Assembly (NCBI GenBank): GCA_937950315.1
Contig: CALFDU010000045.1
Span: forward strand, 1-58,148
DNA length: 58,148 nt
Source of the DNA: an uncultured Saprospiraceae bacterium
Lineage (GTDB): Bacteria; Bacteroidota; Bacteroidia; Chitinophagales; Saprospiraceae
Direction of reading: 5' to 3'
The notes beneath the pieces were generated by a model. That model had not been told where the DNA came from. It did no database searches and saw only the letters and a program-made list of their open reading frames with translations. A program made the position numbers and the translations under genes. Shown in pieces: positions 25,491 through 36,400 of the stretch; the stretch's first letter is position 1, and every line of letters starts with the position of its first letter.

Positions 25491-26654
25491 ATGGAAGACC
25501 ATAATACACCGGGAGAAAACATGCCAACACCAGGAGAAAATACACCTACACCAGGTAAAAACACACCAGCTCCTGAGGATACAAACGCGACTCCTTTATC
25601 AACGACACCGGCGGAATCATTTTCAGAATCAAATGAACCTAGTCAAGATCAAATGGTACCGCCCACTAGATATTCTAGCGCACCTCCGCAGCTAAGAAAT
25701 ACATTGGACTTATCTCCGGTCAACAATAAAATCGATCTTTTATTTGCGGAAGCGAAAAAAATACTCATCGGCCAAAGCGAATTGATTGAACTGATGGTCA
25801 TATGCCTGTTGTGCGATGGACATATTCTGTTGGAGGGAGTCCCTGGAATCGCAAAAACATTGAGTGCCAATGTGATGGCTAAAACCATAGATTCAGAATT
25901 TTCGAGAATTCAATTCACTCCAGATCTGATGCCTGCAGACATCATAGGAACGTCTGTTTTCAATATGAAAGAATCCGAATTTGTATTTAAACCCGGGCCG
26001 ATTTTTAGTAATGTGGTTCTGATCGATGAGATCAACCGTGCACCAGCAAAGACACAATCTGCCCTATTTGAGGTAATGGAAGAAAAACAGATTTCATTTG
26101 ACGGAGAGACTTATCAAATGGACATACCTTTTATTGTCATCGCCACTCAGAATCCGATCGAACAAGAAGGGACTTATCGATTGCCAGAGGCGCAACTCGA
26201 TAGATTTTTGATGAAAATAAATATGAAATATCCTACGCCAAGCGAAGAGGTTGAAATACTGAGAAGATTCAAAGACCAAGTTGGTAAATTGGACCTATCT
26301 TCCATCAATAAAATTTTGGACAAAGAAGGCATCATCGGCATTCGTGAAATACTAAAGAAAATTCATGTCGAGGATCAAATGCTGCAGTACATTTCTGATA
26401 TCATTCAAGAGACCAGAAACCACCCCAAACTATACTTAGGTGGCTCGCCAAGAGCCTCACTCGCAATACTGAAAACCAGCAAAATGACGGCAGCACTTGC
26501 CGGCAGAGACTTTGTAATTCCTGATGATATCCAATATGTGGTGCCACACGTTTTGAATCATAGATTGATTTTGACCCCAGAAGCAGAAATGGAAAGTTTA
26601 TCAACCAAACAGATCATTGATGAAATTTTAAAATCACTAGAAGTTCCTAGATAA
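25491..26654 (+). CDS. MoxR family AAA+ ATPase with an N-terminal repeat extension
   Basis: A 387-residue AAA_3 ATPase. Walker A is GVPGIAKT (about 116-123), Walker B is LIDEINRAP (about 177-185), and the sensor-1 Asn lies in IATQNPIEQEGTY. MoxR proteins act as chaperones for von Willebrand or DUF58 partners. The first 80 residues are unusual: a low-complexity Pro/Thr/Glu-rich tail with three seven-residue repeats of the type TPGENxP. Most MoxR proteins have no such extension. It ends in TAATG, so the DUF58 gene starts on its stop codon. Confidence 0.94.
   Translation: MEDHNTPGENMPTPGENTPTPGKNTPAPEDTNATPLSTTPAESFSESNEPSQDQMVPPTRYSSAPPQLRNTLDLSPVNNKIDLLFAEAKKILIGQSELIELMVICLLCDGHILLEGVPGIAKTLSANVMAKTIDSEFSRIQFTPDLMPADIIGTSVFNMKESEFVFKPGPIFSNVVLIDEINRAPAKTQSALFEVMEEKQISFDGETYQMDIPFIVIATQNPIEQEGTYRLPEAQLDRFLMKINMKYPTPSEEVEILRRFKDQVGKLDLSSINKILDKEGIIGIREILKKIHVEDQMLQYISDIIQETRNHPKLYLGGSPRASLAILKTSKMTAALAGRDFVIPDDIQYVVPHVLNHRLILTPEAEMESLSTKQIIDEILKSLEVPR
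25506..25568 (+). repeat. Three tandem 21-bp units encoding TPGENxP heptads in the MoxR N-terminus
   Basis: Units at 25506-25526, 25527-25547 and 25548-25568 are about 70-86% identical at the DNA level and encode TPGENMP, TPGENTP and TPGKNTP. A decayed fourth unit (APEDTN) follows. The region looks like a slippage-expanded disordered linker. Confidence 0.8.
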
Positions 26655-27982
26655 TGCTTAAGAACCTCTATATAAAAAATAAATTTTTCGTGCTTATGGG
26701 AATTTGCATTTTTGCATTCCTATTGTCACATTCGTACAAGATGCTTTTTACTTGGAGTAAATGGCTTCTTATTTTATGTATTGTTGTCACTGTAATTGAT
26801 TACATCTTATTGATTTTCCTAAAAGACAAATTAAAAATCACAAGGTCAGTCAATGAAAAATTATCAATGGGTGACAATCAAAAAATCAAATACGTTATCC
26901 AAAATGAATTGCCATTTGAAATAGAGCTTGAAGTGTTTGATGAATTTCCTTCACAATTGCAAGAAAGAGAATTTTCAAAAACACTGAATCTAAAACCACT
27001 CAAAGAAGAAAGATACGAACATACCATAAGACCATTATCAAGAGGCAATTACAACTTTGGAAATATACAAGCGTATTACTCAAACCGCTTCTTGGGGTTG
27101 GTTCAGCGCAAAATCACTTTTCAAGCAGAGATTGATGTAGCCGTTGTGCCTTCAATTATTCAAATGAAACAAGCCGAATTACAGGTTTTTTCTAAAACAG
27201 CTACATTGGCAGGAATCAGAAGAATCAGACAGATTGGAGAGAATGACGAATTTGAACACATTCGCTCTTATGCGCAAGGAGATAATATCAAAGCGATCAA
27301 CTGGAAAGCAACAAGTAGAAAAAATCAGTTGATGGTCAATCAATATCAAAATTCGAGGAGCCAGATGATATATTCGATCATTGATAAAGGGCGGTCGATG
27401 AAGATGCCGTTTAATGGATTGACCCTACTAGATCATTCCATCAATGCAGCCCTTGTGATTTCAAATATCATTTTAAGAAAACATGATAAAGCAGGACTTA
27501 TTACTTTCTCGGATAAGATCGGTAGCATCGTAAAGGCTGAGGCATCAGGCAGTCAACTTCAGAAAATATCCACCGGCTTATACCGGCAAAAAACAGGCTT
27601 CTTAGAATCAAATTTTGAATTGCTATTCTATACGCTTAGAAAACAACTGAGTCGGAGAAGCATACTGTTTTTCTACACCAATTTTGAAACACCATTGGAT
27701 CTAGAGAGGAACCTACCTTACCTATTGGCATTGAATAAAAAACACCTATTGGTTGTCATCTTTTTCATCAATACCGAATTGATAGAAAGCTCACAAATTA
27801 CCTGCAAAACCAAATCTGATATCTACTTTAAAACCTTTGCCCAAAAAACTTTGGTGGAAAAAGAAAAGATTATGGATAAGCTGATGATTCAAGGTATTCA
27901 GACCATCTTGACCAAACCAGAAAATCTAAACATCAATGTGATCAACAAGTATCTCGAAATTAAAGCCAAGAGAATGAAATAG
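26654..27982 (+). CDS. DUF58 domain protein
   Basis: A 442-residue protein. Two N-terminal membrane helices (about 10-55) precede a beta-sandwich region and the DUF58 core EFEHIRSYAQGDNIKAINWK. A vWA-like fold follows, with a MIDAS-type DKGRSM loop and a DHSINAALVISNIILR helix. DUF58 proteins are the usual client or partner of MoxR ATPases and may act in envelope stress or protein maturation. The MIDAS motif lacks the full DxSxS signature, as is common in this family. It is the last gene of the operon. Confidence 0.92.
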   Translation: MLKNLYIKNKFFVLMGICIFAFLLSHSYKMLFTWSKWLLILCIVVTVIDYILLIFLKDKLKITRSVNEKLSMGDNQKIKYVIQNELPFEIELEVFDEFPSQLQEREFSKTLNLKPLKEERYEHTIRPLSRGNYNFGNIQAYYSNRFLGLVQRKITFQAEIDVAVVPSIIQMKQAELQVFSKTATLAGIRRIRQIGENDEFEHIRSYAQGDNIKAINWKATSRKNQLMVNQYQNSRSQMIYSIIDKGRSMKMPFNGLTLLDHSINAALVISNIILRKHDKAGLITFSDKIGSIVKAEASGSQLQKISTGLYRQKTGFLESNFELLFYTLRKQLSRRSILFFYTNFETPLDLERNLPYLLALNKKHLLVVIFFINTELIESSQITCKTKSDIYFKTFAQKTLVEKEKIMDKLMIQGIQTILTKPENLNINVINKYLEIKAKRMK

Positions 27983-28034
27983 ATTTCATTATTTTACTAA
28001 ATTAGTCTGCTTAAGGTTGAACCAATAGTAAAAT

Positions 28035-29981
28035 ATGAAAAATTCCAAGTCTGATTTACGGATTAAAAAATATCCTAAAAATCTTGAATATCAAATCAAA
28101 TCATACGAAAAGATCCCAGTGGAACTTTTCCTAGATTCAAAAGATGGTAGTAAATACATCGCACAAAGAGTCGCAAAAGCCATAAGAGAAAAGCAAGACC
28201 AAGGAGAAGATATTGTTCTCGGATTGGCCACTGGTTCTTCACCACTCATGATTTACGCAGAGTTGATCAAAGAGCACAAAGAAAATGGGCTTAGCTTCCA
28301 CAATGTATATACCTTCAATCTAGATGAATATTATCCACTTGATCCGGAGAGATTGGAAAGCTATGATTACTTCATGCATCATTATTTCTTCAATCATATC
28401 GATATCCCGGAAGAAAACATTCATATACCGAAAGGTTCTTTGAAGCTTTCACAGGTTAAGAAATATTGTGATGGCTATGAAAAGAAAATCAAAGGATTGG
28501 GAGGTATTGACATCCAACTGTTAGGTATTGGACGTTCTGGACACATTGGTTTTAATGAACCTGGATCGGAAGACAACTCATTGACAAGATTGGTGAGACT
28601 GGACCACATTACAAGACATGATGCAGCGGATGATTTTGGAGGATTGGATAAGGTGCCTTATGAGGCGATTACGATGGGAGTAAAAACCATCCTCGATGCC
28701 AAAGAAATTTACATCATGGCTTGGGGTCAACACAAAGCCGATATAGTCAAAGAAGCGATCGAAGGAAAGCCATCACCGTTGATTCCATCTACTTTCCTTC
28801 AACAACACCACAAAGTAAAGTTCTACCTTGACACAGCAGCTGCCAGTAAATTAACCAGAGTAGAAACCCCTTGGAAAGTAGGTTCGTGCAATTGGGATGA
28901 TGATCTGGCCTGTAAAGCAGTAGTTTGGCTTTCACAATTGACCAATAAACCGATCTTGAAACTGACAGATGAGGACTACAATGAATATGGTCTTAGTGAA
29001 TTGATATTAAATGAAACCAATGCGTATCAATTAAACATCAAAATGTTTAATAGATTACAGCATACCATAACAGGATGGCCAGGCGGAAAACCAAATACTG
29101 ACGACAGCGAGAGACCAGAAAGAGCCACACCTAAGAAAAAACGAGTATTAATTTTCAGCCCACATCCAGATGATGACGTTATCTCAATGGGAGGAACTTT
29201 CTTAAGATTGGTTGAACAAGGACATGAAGTTCATGTCGCATACCAAACATCTGGAAATACAGCTGTTCACGACCATGATGCTCTAAGGTACCTTGAATTT
29301 TACGAGGACTTTCATAAAACTGTAATAGGTAAATCATTGAAATCCAAAGCATTCAATGAAATTCAAAAGATCTTAGCGGATGAAACCTTGCATACAAGAA
29401 CTCAAGGACTAAAGGATACCAAAGGACTAATAAGAAGAGGAGAAGCGAGAGCCGCAGCAAGATTCTGTGGTGTTCCTGATGAGCGTATCCATTTCATGGA
29501 TATGCCATTTTACGAAGCCGATAGTGCCAAGAAGCGCTTGCTCACAGAACAAGACATTAAAATGACTGTCGATCTCATTAAAAAAATCAAACCACACCAA
29601 GTATTTGCGGCAGGTGATCTTGCGGATCCTCATGGCACACACCGAATCTGCCTCAACGCTGTTATTGAAGCCTTAACTAGATTGAAACCCAACAAATGGA
29701 TGAATCAATGTTGGCTTTGGTTGTACCGTGGAGCTTGGCAAGAATTCAATATCAACGAAATCGAAATGTGTGTTCCATTATCACCCAATGAATTGGTTAA
29801 AAAGAGAAATGCAATATTCTTGCATCAATCTCAAAAAGACCGACCACTATTTCCTGGAGAAGACGAAAGAGAATTCTGGCAAAGAGCTGAAGACCGTTGT
29901 CGTAAAACGGCCAATGACTACCGTAACCTCGGCTTTGCTGAATACGAAGCCATGGAGGCTTTTAGACGATGGCACTTTTAG
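28035..29981 (+). CDS. nagB: Glucosamine-6-phosphate deaminase fused to a PIG-L/LmbE deacetylase domain
   Basis: A 648-residue fusion. Residues about 30-290 are NagB (LATGSSPLMIYAELI, FNLDEYYPL with the catalytic acid, GIGRSGHIGFNEPGS), which converts glucosamine-6-P to fructose-6-P and ammonia. Residues about 370-640 are a zinc LmbE/PIG-L domain: HPDDDVISMGG (about 377-387) and DPHGTHR supply the metal ligands of N-deacetylases. NagA-like chemistry (GlcNAc-6-P deacetylation) followed by deamination could occur in one polypeptide. The fusion is widespread in Bacteroidota. A strong bidirectional terminator follows. Confidence 0.94.
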   Translation: MKNSKSDLRIKKYPKNLEYQIKSYEKIPVELFLDSKDGSKYIAQRVAKAIREKQDQGEDIVLGLATGSSPLMIYAELIKEHKENGLSFHNVYTFNLDEYYPLDPERLESYDYFMHHYFFNHIDIPEENIHIPKGSLKLSQVKKYCDGYEKKIKGLGGIDIQLLGIGRSGHIGFNEPGSEDNSLTRLVRLDHITRHDAADDFGGLDKVPYEAITMGVKTILDAKEIYIMAWGQHKADIVKEAIEGKPSPLIPSTFLQQHHKVKFYLDTAAASKLTRVETPWKVGSCNWDDDLACKAVVWLSQLTNKPILKLTDEDYNEYGLSELILNETNAYQLNIKMFNRLQHTITGWPGGKPNTDDSERPERATPKKKRVLIFSPHPDDDVISMGGTFLRLVEQGHEVHVAYQTSGNTAVHDHDALRYLEFYEDFHKTVIGKSLKSKAFNEIQKILADETLHTRTQGLKDTKGLIRRGEARAAARFCGVPDERIHFMDMPFYEADSAKKRLLTEQDIKMTVDLIKKIKPHQVFAAGDLADPHGTHRICLNAVIEALTRLKPNKWMNQCWLWLYRGAWQEFNINEIEMCVPLSPNELVKKRNAIFLHQSQKDRPLFPGEDEREFWQRAEDRCRKTANDYRNLGFAEYEAMEAFRRWHF

Positions 29982-29997
29982 GAAGTTGAATAAAGAA

Positions 29998-30050
29998 AGA
30001 AGGATTGTATGATCTCAAATGAGTTACAAATCATACAATCCTTCTATCCT
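29998..30050. terminator. Bidirectional terminator between nagB and the metalloprotease gene
   Basis: A perfect 16-base stem (29998-30013 with 30030-30045) with a 16-base loop, followed by a T-rich plus-strand tail. It also faces the convergent gene that ends at 30077. Confidence 0.8.
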
Positions 30051-30076
30051 ATCTTTTTAACTTATTTATCTTCTAA

Positions 30077-32749
30077 TTAAGGACACTCTTCAATCTCTCC
30101 TGTAAACTCAGCATTTGATTCTACCTCAAAACCAATTTGCAAGTCTATAAGTCCACCTGCTTGAAAAATTGCACTTGTCCCATTAACTACCGTTCCTCCT
30201 GAAATAATCGAATTAGCAGCATTGTACGTTCCTGTTATTGGGTCCGTAACGGTCAGATCAGTATCGCAATTGGAGCCACCTCCAATAACACATACCTCAA
30301 TCGTCCATGAATCTAACTGCCCACCATCTGCATCGAATTGATCTAGGATGCTCAGCGTCCAATCTCCTGCCGCATCTTCTCCATCAAAAGCGGACAGTGC
30401 TTCAAACGGAATGTAAGACATCCCATCAGTGTAAGGACAAGGAAGTGTCCCGGTAGTAGCAGCATCGTCAAATCCAACATTAAAGTCTTCATCAGTACCA
30501 CATACTGCCTCATTAAGTTGAACCTCTGTCTGATTAGGACTTATTAAGGTGAAAATCAAATCGCCTAAGTAGCTGTGTTCTCCCGTAATATTGACCACTT
30601 TCACATCTTCGATTGTTCCACCGGTTGGAATATTTATCGTGGAGGTTACAACATTGTTTGCACCTACTTCAGAAATCACAACCACAGTATTGTCTGTGGT
30701 CATGGTACAATTACTACAGTTATTTCCAGACACCACAGTTATATGATCTGTGAGAGTCACATCATCAGTTCCATTGGCATTGGTCACAGATAAGCTCACA
30801 TCGTAATTACCATCTGTGGCATAAGTCACTGTTGGATTTTCATCCGTTGAAGTACTTGGTGTTCCTCCTTGAAAAGTCCACAATCTTCCAGTAATCGGTG
30901 TATCAGATTCAGAGACATCCATAAAGTTTACTGTATTTACATTATCCAAGCACAACGTAGTTATGTCTGAGTCTATCATTGCAATGGGTGGTTGATCGAT
31001 CGGAGGTAATGCATAACCACAAGCACTTAAAGTATTGTGTACTGCCAATTGATCCGCCATACTATAATTAAGATTTACCGCTGCCTGATAAACTGCTACG
31101 GCAGCATCCGTTTGATTAGATCCTCCGTTTGTCATACCAAGTCCTTCATGAAATATCTTATCAGTAAGATCTCTACCCAAAATATCCCAAACATTCATCA
31201 TGCAAGACGACCAGATGGTCCCGTCAGAGTGAAGACCTCCACCAAGTCCGGCAGGGTAACCATCTGAATTATTGGTAACTCTTCCATTCCAGCATTCATT
31301 GTGACCATCCCAATTAAACACCCAATTGTAAGCTGGATCAGAAGGCGTCCAATAACCCGCAGCTCTATTGTAAGATTGAGCAACATAATCACCACAACCT
31401 TCACTCAAACCTTCTTGCTGAGATAGACCTCCACTTGTTACCATATCATGTAAAAAGTGTCCTAGCTCATGATGAATAACATCAGAATCTTCTCCATCAT
31501 CCACACAACCTTCACCAAAAGTCAAAGTACCTGCTCCAGAGGAATAGAATGAGTTATCTGCTCCATTGGCTCCACTTGGATCAAACAGTACTCCATGACT
31601 GTACTGATATGGCTCTACTTGACAATCCAATGTTTCATTGATGTATCTCATCATAGAGTCAATATGAAAATAACAGGTTACTGCCTCAAAGCCATCTTCT
31701 TCCCTATTGAAGTTGAAGGTAGAAGAATTCTGTGTAAACAATCCTTTACTCGGTGCATCGTGATCACTAATTTCAGCCCATGGACCTAGTAATTTGTAAA
31801 CGCCATTTTCTTCTTCAATTTCTCTAAGAGTTACAGAAAATCTTGCATCATCTAAATCAGTATTGGTAGCATCATTGTTATCAGAATAGTTACCGCCATA
31901 AGCTACCATATTTGACGAAAGTGGATCAGGATCAAAAACAAATCCGTCGCCATCAACAATAGCCATTGCGGATCTTGTTGTTGTAGTCTTTTTCTTTGGA
32001 TCACCATTTGTTTCCTGATCAGCGCCACATTGATCTGTGCAACCTTCTTTTTTATCATGCTTGCAATAATAATGCAGCATATTCTGCACTTTAAAAATTT
32101 CACCAGATTGTGCATCGACATATACATGCCATTGCCCTTGTGGCTCACCGGCCAGGATCATCACCTCATGCGCTACTCTTGTCATTGCATTGTTCTGATA
32201 GATCATCGGCCTATTGGTAATCTCCATCATAAGGTAAGATGCCTCGATATAATCAGAAGCAATCTGGATGGCTTGGGCTTCACTAATGGTCAAACTAGTA
32301 TCTTCTACTTTTAACTGAGTTCGGTAGGTACTCAAGACCATTTGTACTCTTGAATTAGGATCGATACTTACTGTCACTTCTGCTTTGTTTACAGGAAGAC
32401 CTTCATAATGTTGTCTAAATCTAACAACATCTCCTGCATTGGTACTACGAATCGCATGCAGTTCCAAATCTCTTAAATCTGGATATTGCAATCCAAGAAT
32501 CCTAGCTTCTTGTTCTAAATATTGTCTTGCCATTTCTTCAGGTGAAGACTTCTCTAATTGATAATCGATGGCATACAATGAAATAGGATGGCCCGTTTCC
32601 AAATCAATTCTTCCATTCTCAATATCCATCGCGTTGATCCGTTCATCGACTTCATGGCGAATTTCCAAGGAGTGGATAGCTTGAGGTTTCTGAGCTACCA
32701 ATAATATTGGCATAAAAAAGAAAGAAAGCAATAGATAAATATGTTTCAT
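30077..32749 (-). CDS. Secreted gluzincin metalloprotease with FTP, PKD, P-domain and C-terminal coathanger domain
   Basis: An 890-residue exported protein. The start at 32749 gives a signal peptide MKHIYLLLSFFFMPILLVAQ; the longer frame to 32767 does not improve it. An FTP propeptide domain and a PepSY-like stretch (about 40-230) precede the catalytic region with HELGH (427-431) and the third ligand in EGLSEGCGDY (about 447-456). This M4/M36-like protease is followed by a PKD domain (about 605-690), a proprotein-convertase P-domain (about 695-840) and a 3-coathanger-stack-like C-terminus (about 845-890). It has no standard T9SS type A tail. Confidence 0.9.
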   Translation of the reverse strand: MKHIYLLLSFFFMPILLVAQKPQAIHSLEIRHEVDERINAMDIENGRIDLETGHPISLYAIDYQLEKSSPEEMARQYLEQEARILGLQYPDLRDLELHAIRSTNAGDVVRFRQHYEGLPVNKAEVTVSIDPNSRVQMVLSTYRTQLKVEDTSLTISEAQAIQIASDYIEASYLMMEITNRPMIYQNNAMTRVAHEVMILAGEPQGQWHVYVDAQSGEIFKVQNMLHYYCKHDKKEGCTDQCGADQETNGDPKKKTTTTRSAMAIVDGDGFVFDPDPLSSNMVAYGGNYSDNNDATNTDLDDARFSVTLREIEEENGVYKLLGPWAEISDHDAPSKGLFTQNSSTFNFNREEDGFEAVTCYFHIDSMMRYINETLDCQVEPYQYSHGVLFDPSGANGADNSFYSSGAGTLTFGEGCVDDGEDSDVIHHELGHFLHDMVTSGGLSQQEGLSEGCGDYVAQSYNRAAGYWTPSDPAYNWVFNWDGHNECWNGRVTNNSDGYPAGLGGGLHSDGTIWSSCMMNVWDILGRDLTDKIFHEGLGMTNGGSNQTDAAVAVYQAAVNLNYSMADQLAVHNTLSACGYALPPIDQPPIAMIDSDITTLCLDNVNTVNFMDVSESDTPITGRLWTFQGGTPSTSTDENPTVTYATDGNYDVSLSVTNANGTDDVTLTDHITVVSGNNCSNCTMTTDNTVVVISEVGANNVVTSTINIPTGGTIEDVKVVNITGEHSYLGDLIFTLISPNQTEVQLNEAVCGTDEDFNVGFDDAATTGTLPCPYTDGMSYIPFEALSAFDGEDAAGDWTLSILDQFDADGGQLDSWTIEVCVIGGGSNCDTDLTVTDPITGTYNAANSIISGGTVVNGTSAIFQAGGLIDLQIGFEVESNAEFTGEIEECP

Positions 32750-32805
32750 AGACACGTATTTAAACATTTTTATTTAAGATTAGATAAAGGAACTTCTTTT
32801 ATAAA

Positions 32806-32813
32806 CAAAGGTA
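32806..32813 (-). promoter_or_regulatory. Candidate -7 box TACCTTTG upstream of the metalloprotease gene
   Basis: On the minus strand the sequence TACCTTTG matches TAnnTTTG and lies 57 bases before the ATG at 32749. No matching TTTG is visible at the expected distance upstream. Confidence 0.35.
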
Positions 32814-33401
32814 TTTTCCTTTAAGTTTTAATGTATTGGACCAATCTACAAACGCTATAAAATTTGAAATGACCAAACTATATATCAAAATATCATATAT
32901 TACAATATACTTCAAACCATTCACTTTTACAATGAATAATATAGGGTAATCAGGTATTTATCAATAATGCGATAATAGCTATAATTCAGAAATTAATAAA
33001 AACCATTCAACAGCTTTACCTTAGACGTTAGTTCTTCAGTTTTTAATTCTCGCTGATGAATTGAAAATTCCGTAAACATGAGTAAATATCAAATCAAAAT
33101 ATGTTGTTTCGATTTCAATAGTTTTAAACCTGTCATTGTTGTTTTAACATTTTTTGTAGTTTATTTGGCCCTCTTTTAATCAGGGTTCTTTATGGGCAAA
33201 TTTCGAATATGGTTTTGCTACAAAGCCACAAAATGGCATGAAATTCAGTTATTTACCCCAATTAATTGCTCCTTGAAAACAATTAGTCATATTCATTCGA
33301 TTTTAATAAAAAAAATATGGCAAGATGTTTTATCTTTCTTTTCATCAGCCATTTCCAAACAGTTTCGCATCCTACATTAGTTGACATAAATAATATTTCA
33401 A
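32814..33401. other. Intergenic region between two divergent secreted-protein genes
   Basis: An AT-rich gap of about 590 bases. A 62-codon open frame at 33192-33380 has no recognisable features and I do not accept it as a gene. I see no hairpin or tRNA. It presumably holds the promoters of the two large genes on either side. Confidence 0.55.
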
Positions 33402-36400
33402 ATGAACATTAAAAAGTTTGTCTGTTTGCTCGCGTTTTCAATCACCATTACATACATCAATCCGGTCTTCTCACAAGAAAATCTTAATTCACAAGATTAC
33501 CTTCAATACATGTATGATTCTCAAAAAACTTTTGATGAAATAGTTGAGATAGCAGAAGAATATTTTGAAGTTGTAGGAACTGACCGAGGGTTAGGCTATA
33601 AGCAATTCAAACGCTGGGAATATTGGGCAAGCAGAAGTTTGGATGAAAACGGTAGAGTCATCACCAATGCACGAATCTTAAAAGAACTTGAGAAATTCAA
33701 AGAAGAAAATCCTGCCGATCGAGCCATTACTTCTGTATTCACTGAAATGGGACCACAATCTGCTGTCAACACAGACACCTGGTCTTCTCATATCGGTAGA
33801 ATCACTTCTATTGGGCTTGACCCAAATGATGATGATCACATTATAGCAGGATCTTCTTCTGGAGGTGTTTGGCGAACTGATGATTTTGGTGCCAATTGGA
33901 CTCCAATGTCGGATGAAGAAACATACTTAAATATTGGTGCCTTAGAAATCAGCCATGGAGATAGTGATACCTATTTTGCTGGAACAGACGGCGGTGGTGT
34001 ACTAAAGTCTACTGATGCAGGACAGACTTGGGTCCAGACCACTGGAATAACAACCAATGACATCATCAATACCGTTACAATGCACCCAACAGATCCCAAC
34101 ATTGTATTTGCTGTTGGAAGATGGCAAGGAAGGATCTACAAATCTACCGATGCAGGTGACACTTGGACTTCTGTTCACAATGATAGTGAACCTATGTATG
34201 ACCTAGAATTTAAACCAGGTGACCCAACGGTTGTATATGCATCAGGAGATGGAGTTGTATTAAAATCTACAGATTCAGGAGATAGTTTTTCTAGTTTATC
34301 CGGTCCATGGACAACTGGTGGAGTGATGATGATGGCAGTTACCGCCGATGATGAAGATTATTTATATATCCTTCAAGAATCATCAGGAGGCTTTGGATCT
34401 TTGATGCTTTCTGAAGATGAAGGAAATACATTCACAACACAATCAGATGATTCCTGTAACTGTAATAACATCATGGGTTACAACCAAGACCAAACAGGAG
34501 GTCAAGCGCCGAGAGATATGGATGTCATCGTCTCACCAAATGACAAGACAGAAGTACATGTTGCTGGAACGGAAACTTGGAAGTCAACGGACTCTGGTAC
34601 AACCTGGAGCAAATCTACAAGCTGGTTGGTAAACAATGCCCTTCCTTTTATACATGCAGATTGTGATATATTAATTTATCACGGTTCTAGAATCTATGCT
34701 GGTACTGATGGAGGACTTTTTTACTCTGATGATGAGGCCAATGATTTCACTGATTTAACGACAGGTCTAGGAGTAAGAGAATTTTATAGAATAGGAGCAT
34801 CAGAAACTGAACTTGATAGGGTTTCGGGTGGATCTCAAGACAATGGAACTGGAGTTGTAGTCAACGGAACTTGGTTTGACTTTGTCGGTGCAGACGGAAT
34901 GGAAACTTTCATTGATCATAGTGATGCAGATATAATCTATGCAACCATACAATTTGGAGGTTTGTATAAATCAGTCAATGGAGGACAAACGCTCACATCC
35001 ATTTCAAACACACCCGGTAGCGGAGCATGGGTAACGCCATTGGAACAAGATCCTGTAGATTCTAATACACTTTATCAAGGAAAAGAGCAATTGTGGAAAT
35101 CAACTGACGGAGGAGGTTCATGGGATCAAATATCAGATGTCAGCAATGCCAATGGAACAACCATGAAGGAATTAAAGATCGCTCCATCAAACAATCAAGT
35201 AATTTATTTTGCTTACAACAATGATTTGTGGAAAACAGACGACGGAGGAACAAGCTGGACTGATATTACGCCTTCCCAATCGTTCAATAGTGTAAATTAT
35301 ATTTCTATACATCCCGACGATGCAGACAGAGCAAGCATAACTATATCAGGTAGTGCCATTAAGATATTGGAGACGACAGATGGGGGAAATTCTTGGATTG
35401 ATATTTCAGCAAATCTTCCGGGAATCACAGCACAATGCGTGCAGTATGAAGGAGATGCCGACGATGGAATGTATGTGGGAATGAGCCCAGGCATATATTA
35501 CAAAGACAACTTTACCGCAGGAACTTGGAGTGTAGTCAGTGGAAATATTCCAAATGTTTCTGTTACGGAAATTGAAATAAGAAACGACATGCTCTACGCA
35601 GCAACCTATGGACGTGGCTTATGGAAAAGTCCACTTACCACTGCAGTTGGCAACTTTACTTGCGAAAATGCAATCAATGTTAGTTCATGTGGTAATTTCA
35701 CAACCGTACCAATCGATCAAGGGAATGGTGCTTCACAAAGTGATGCTACAAATTCAGTATGGTATAAATTCACACCAAATTCAACAGGAACAATCAATAT
35801 TTCTTCTTGTAATGCAGGAGTAAACACAAGGGTTCATATTCACGAAGGTTCTTGTGGAAGCTTGACCTTAGTAGATTCAAGCGATGACGATTGTGCAATA
35901 GGACCGGGCCAAGCCAATACGGCATCCGAATTGATTGGCATCCCTGTAATTCAAGATACGCCATTGTATATTGAATGGGATGATGTAGGTTCATCAGATG
36001 CATTCTCTTTCGAAATAGAGCTCGAATTAAATTATACATGCGATAGCGCATTAAATATCACTGCTGGCACGCACACCTCACCGGATATGTTAATCTGTGG
36101 TGGTGGGCAAGGTGCAACAGAGTCAAATGCAACACATGCTACTTGGTATAAATTCGTAGCTCCTGGACAAGGGTTGATTGATATTAACTCATGCAATCAA
36201 GGAGTTGATACCAGACTTTGGATTTATGATGGTTCATGTGGTAATCTCAATCTCTTAAACAATAGTGATGATAGTTGTCCCCACAATGCTAGTAACAACT
36301 ATGCAAGCGAAATCGTAGGACAAGTAGTGACACCTGGTCAAGAAATTTATATTCAATGGGATGACAGATGGTCTACGGATGGATTTGATTTCATCTTGAC

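Noticed and set aside
25506-25568. Short tandem repeats that could be taken for a CRISPR
   Set aside because: Units are contiguous without spacers and lie in frame inside the MoxR gene.
33192-33380. A 62-codon open frame in the gap before the propeller gene
   Set aside because: No start signal, no family, odd composition and not needed to explain any terminator.
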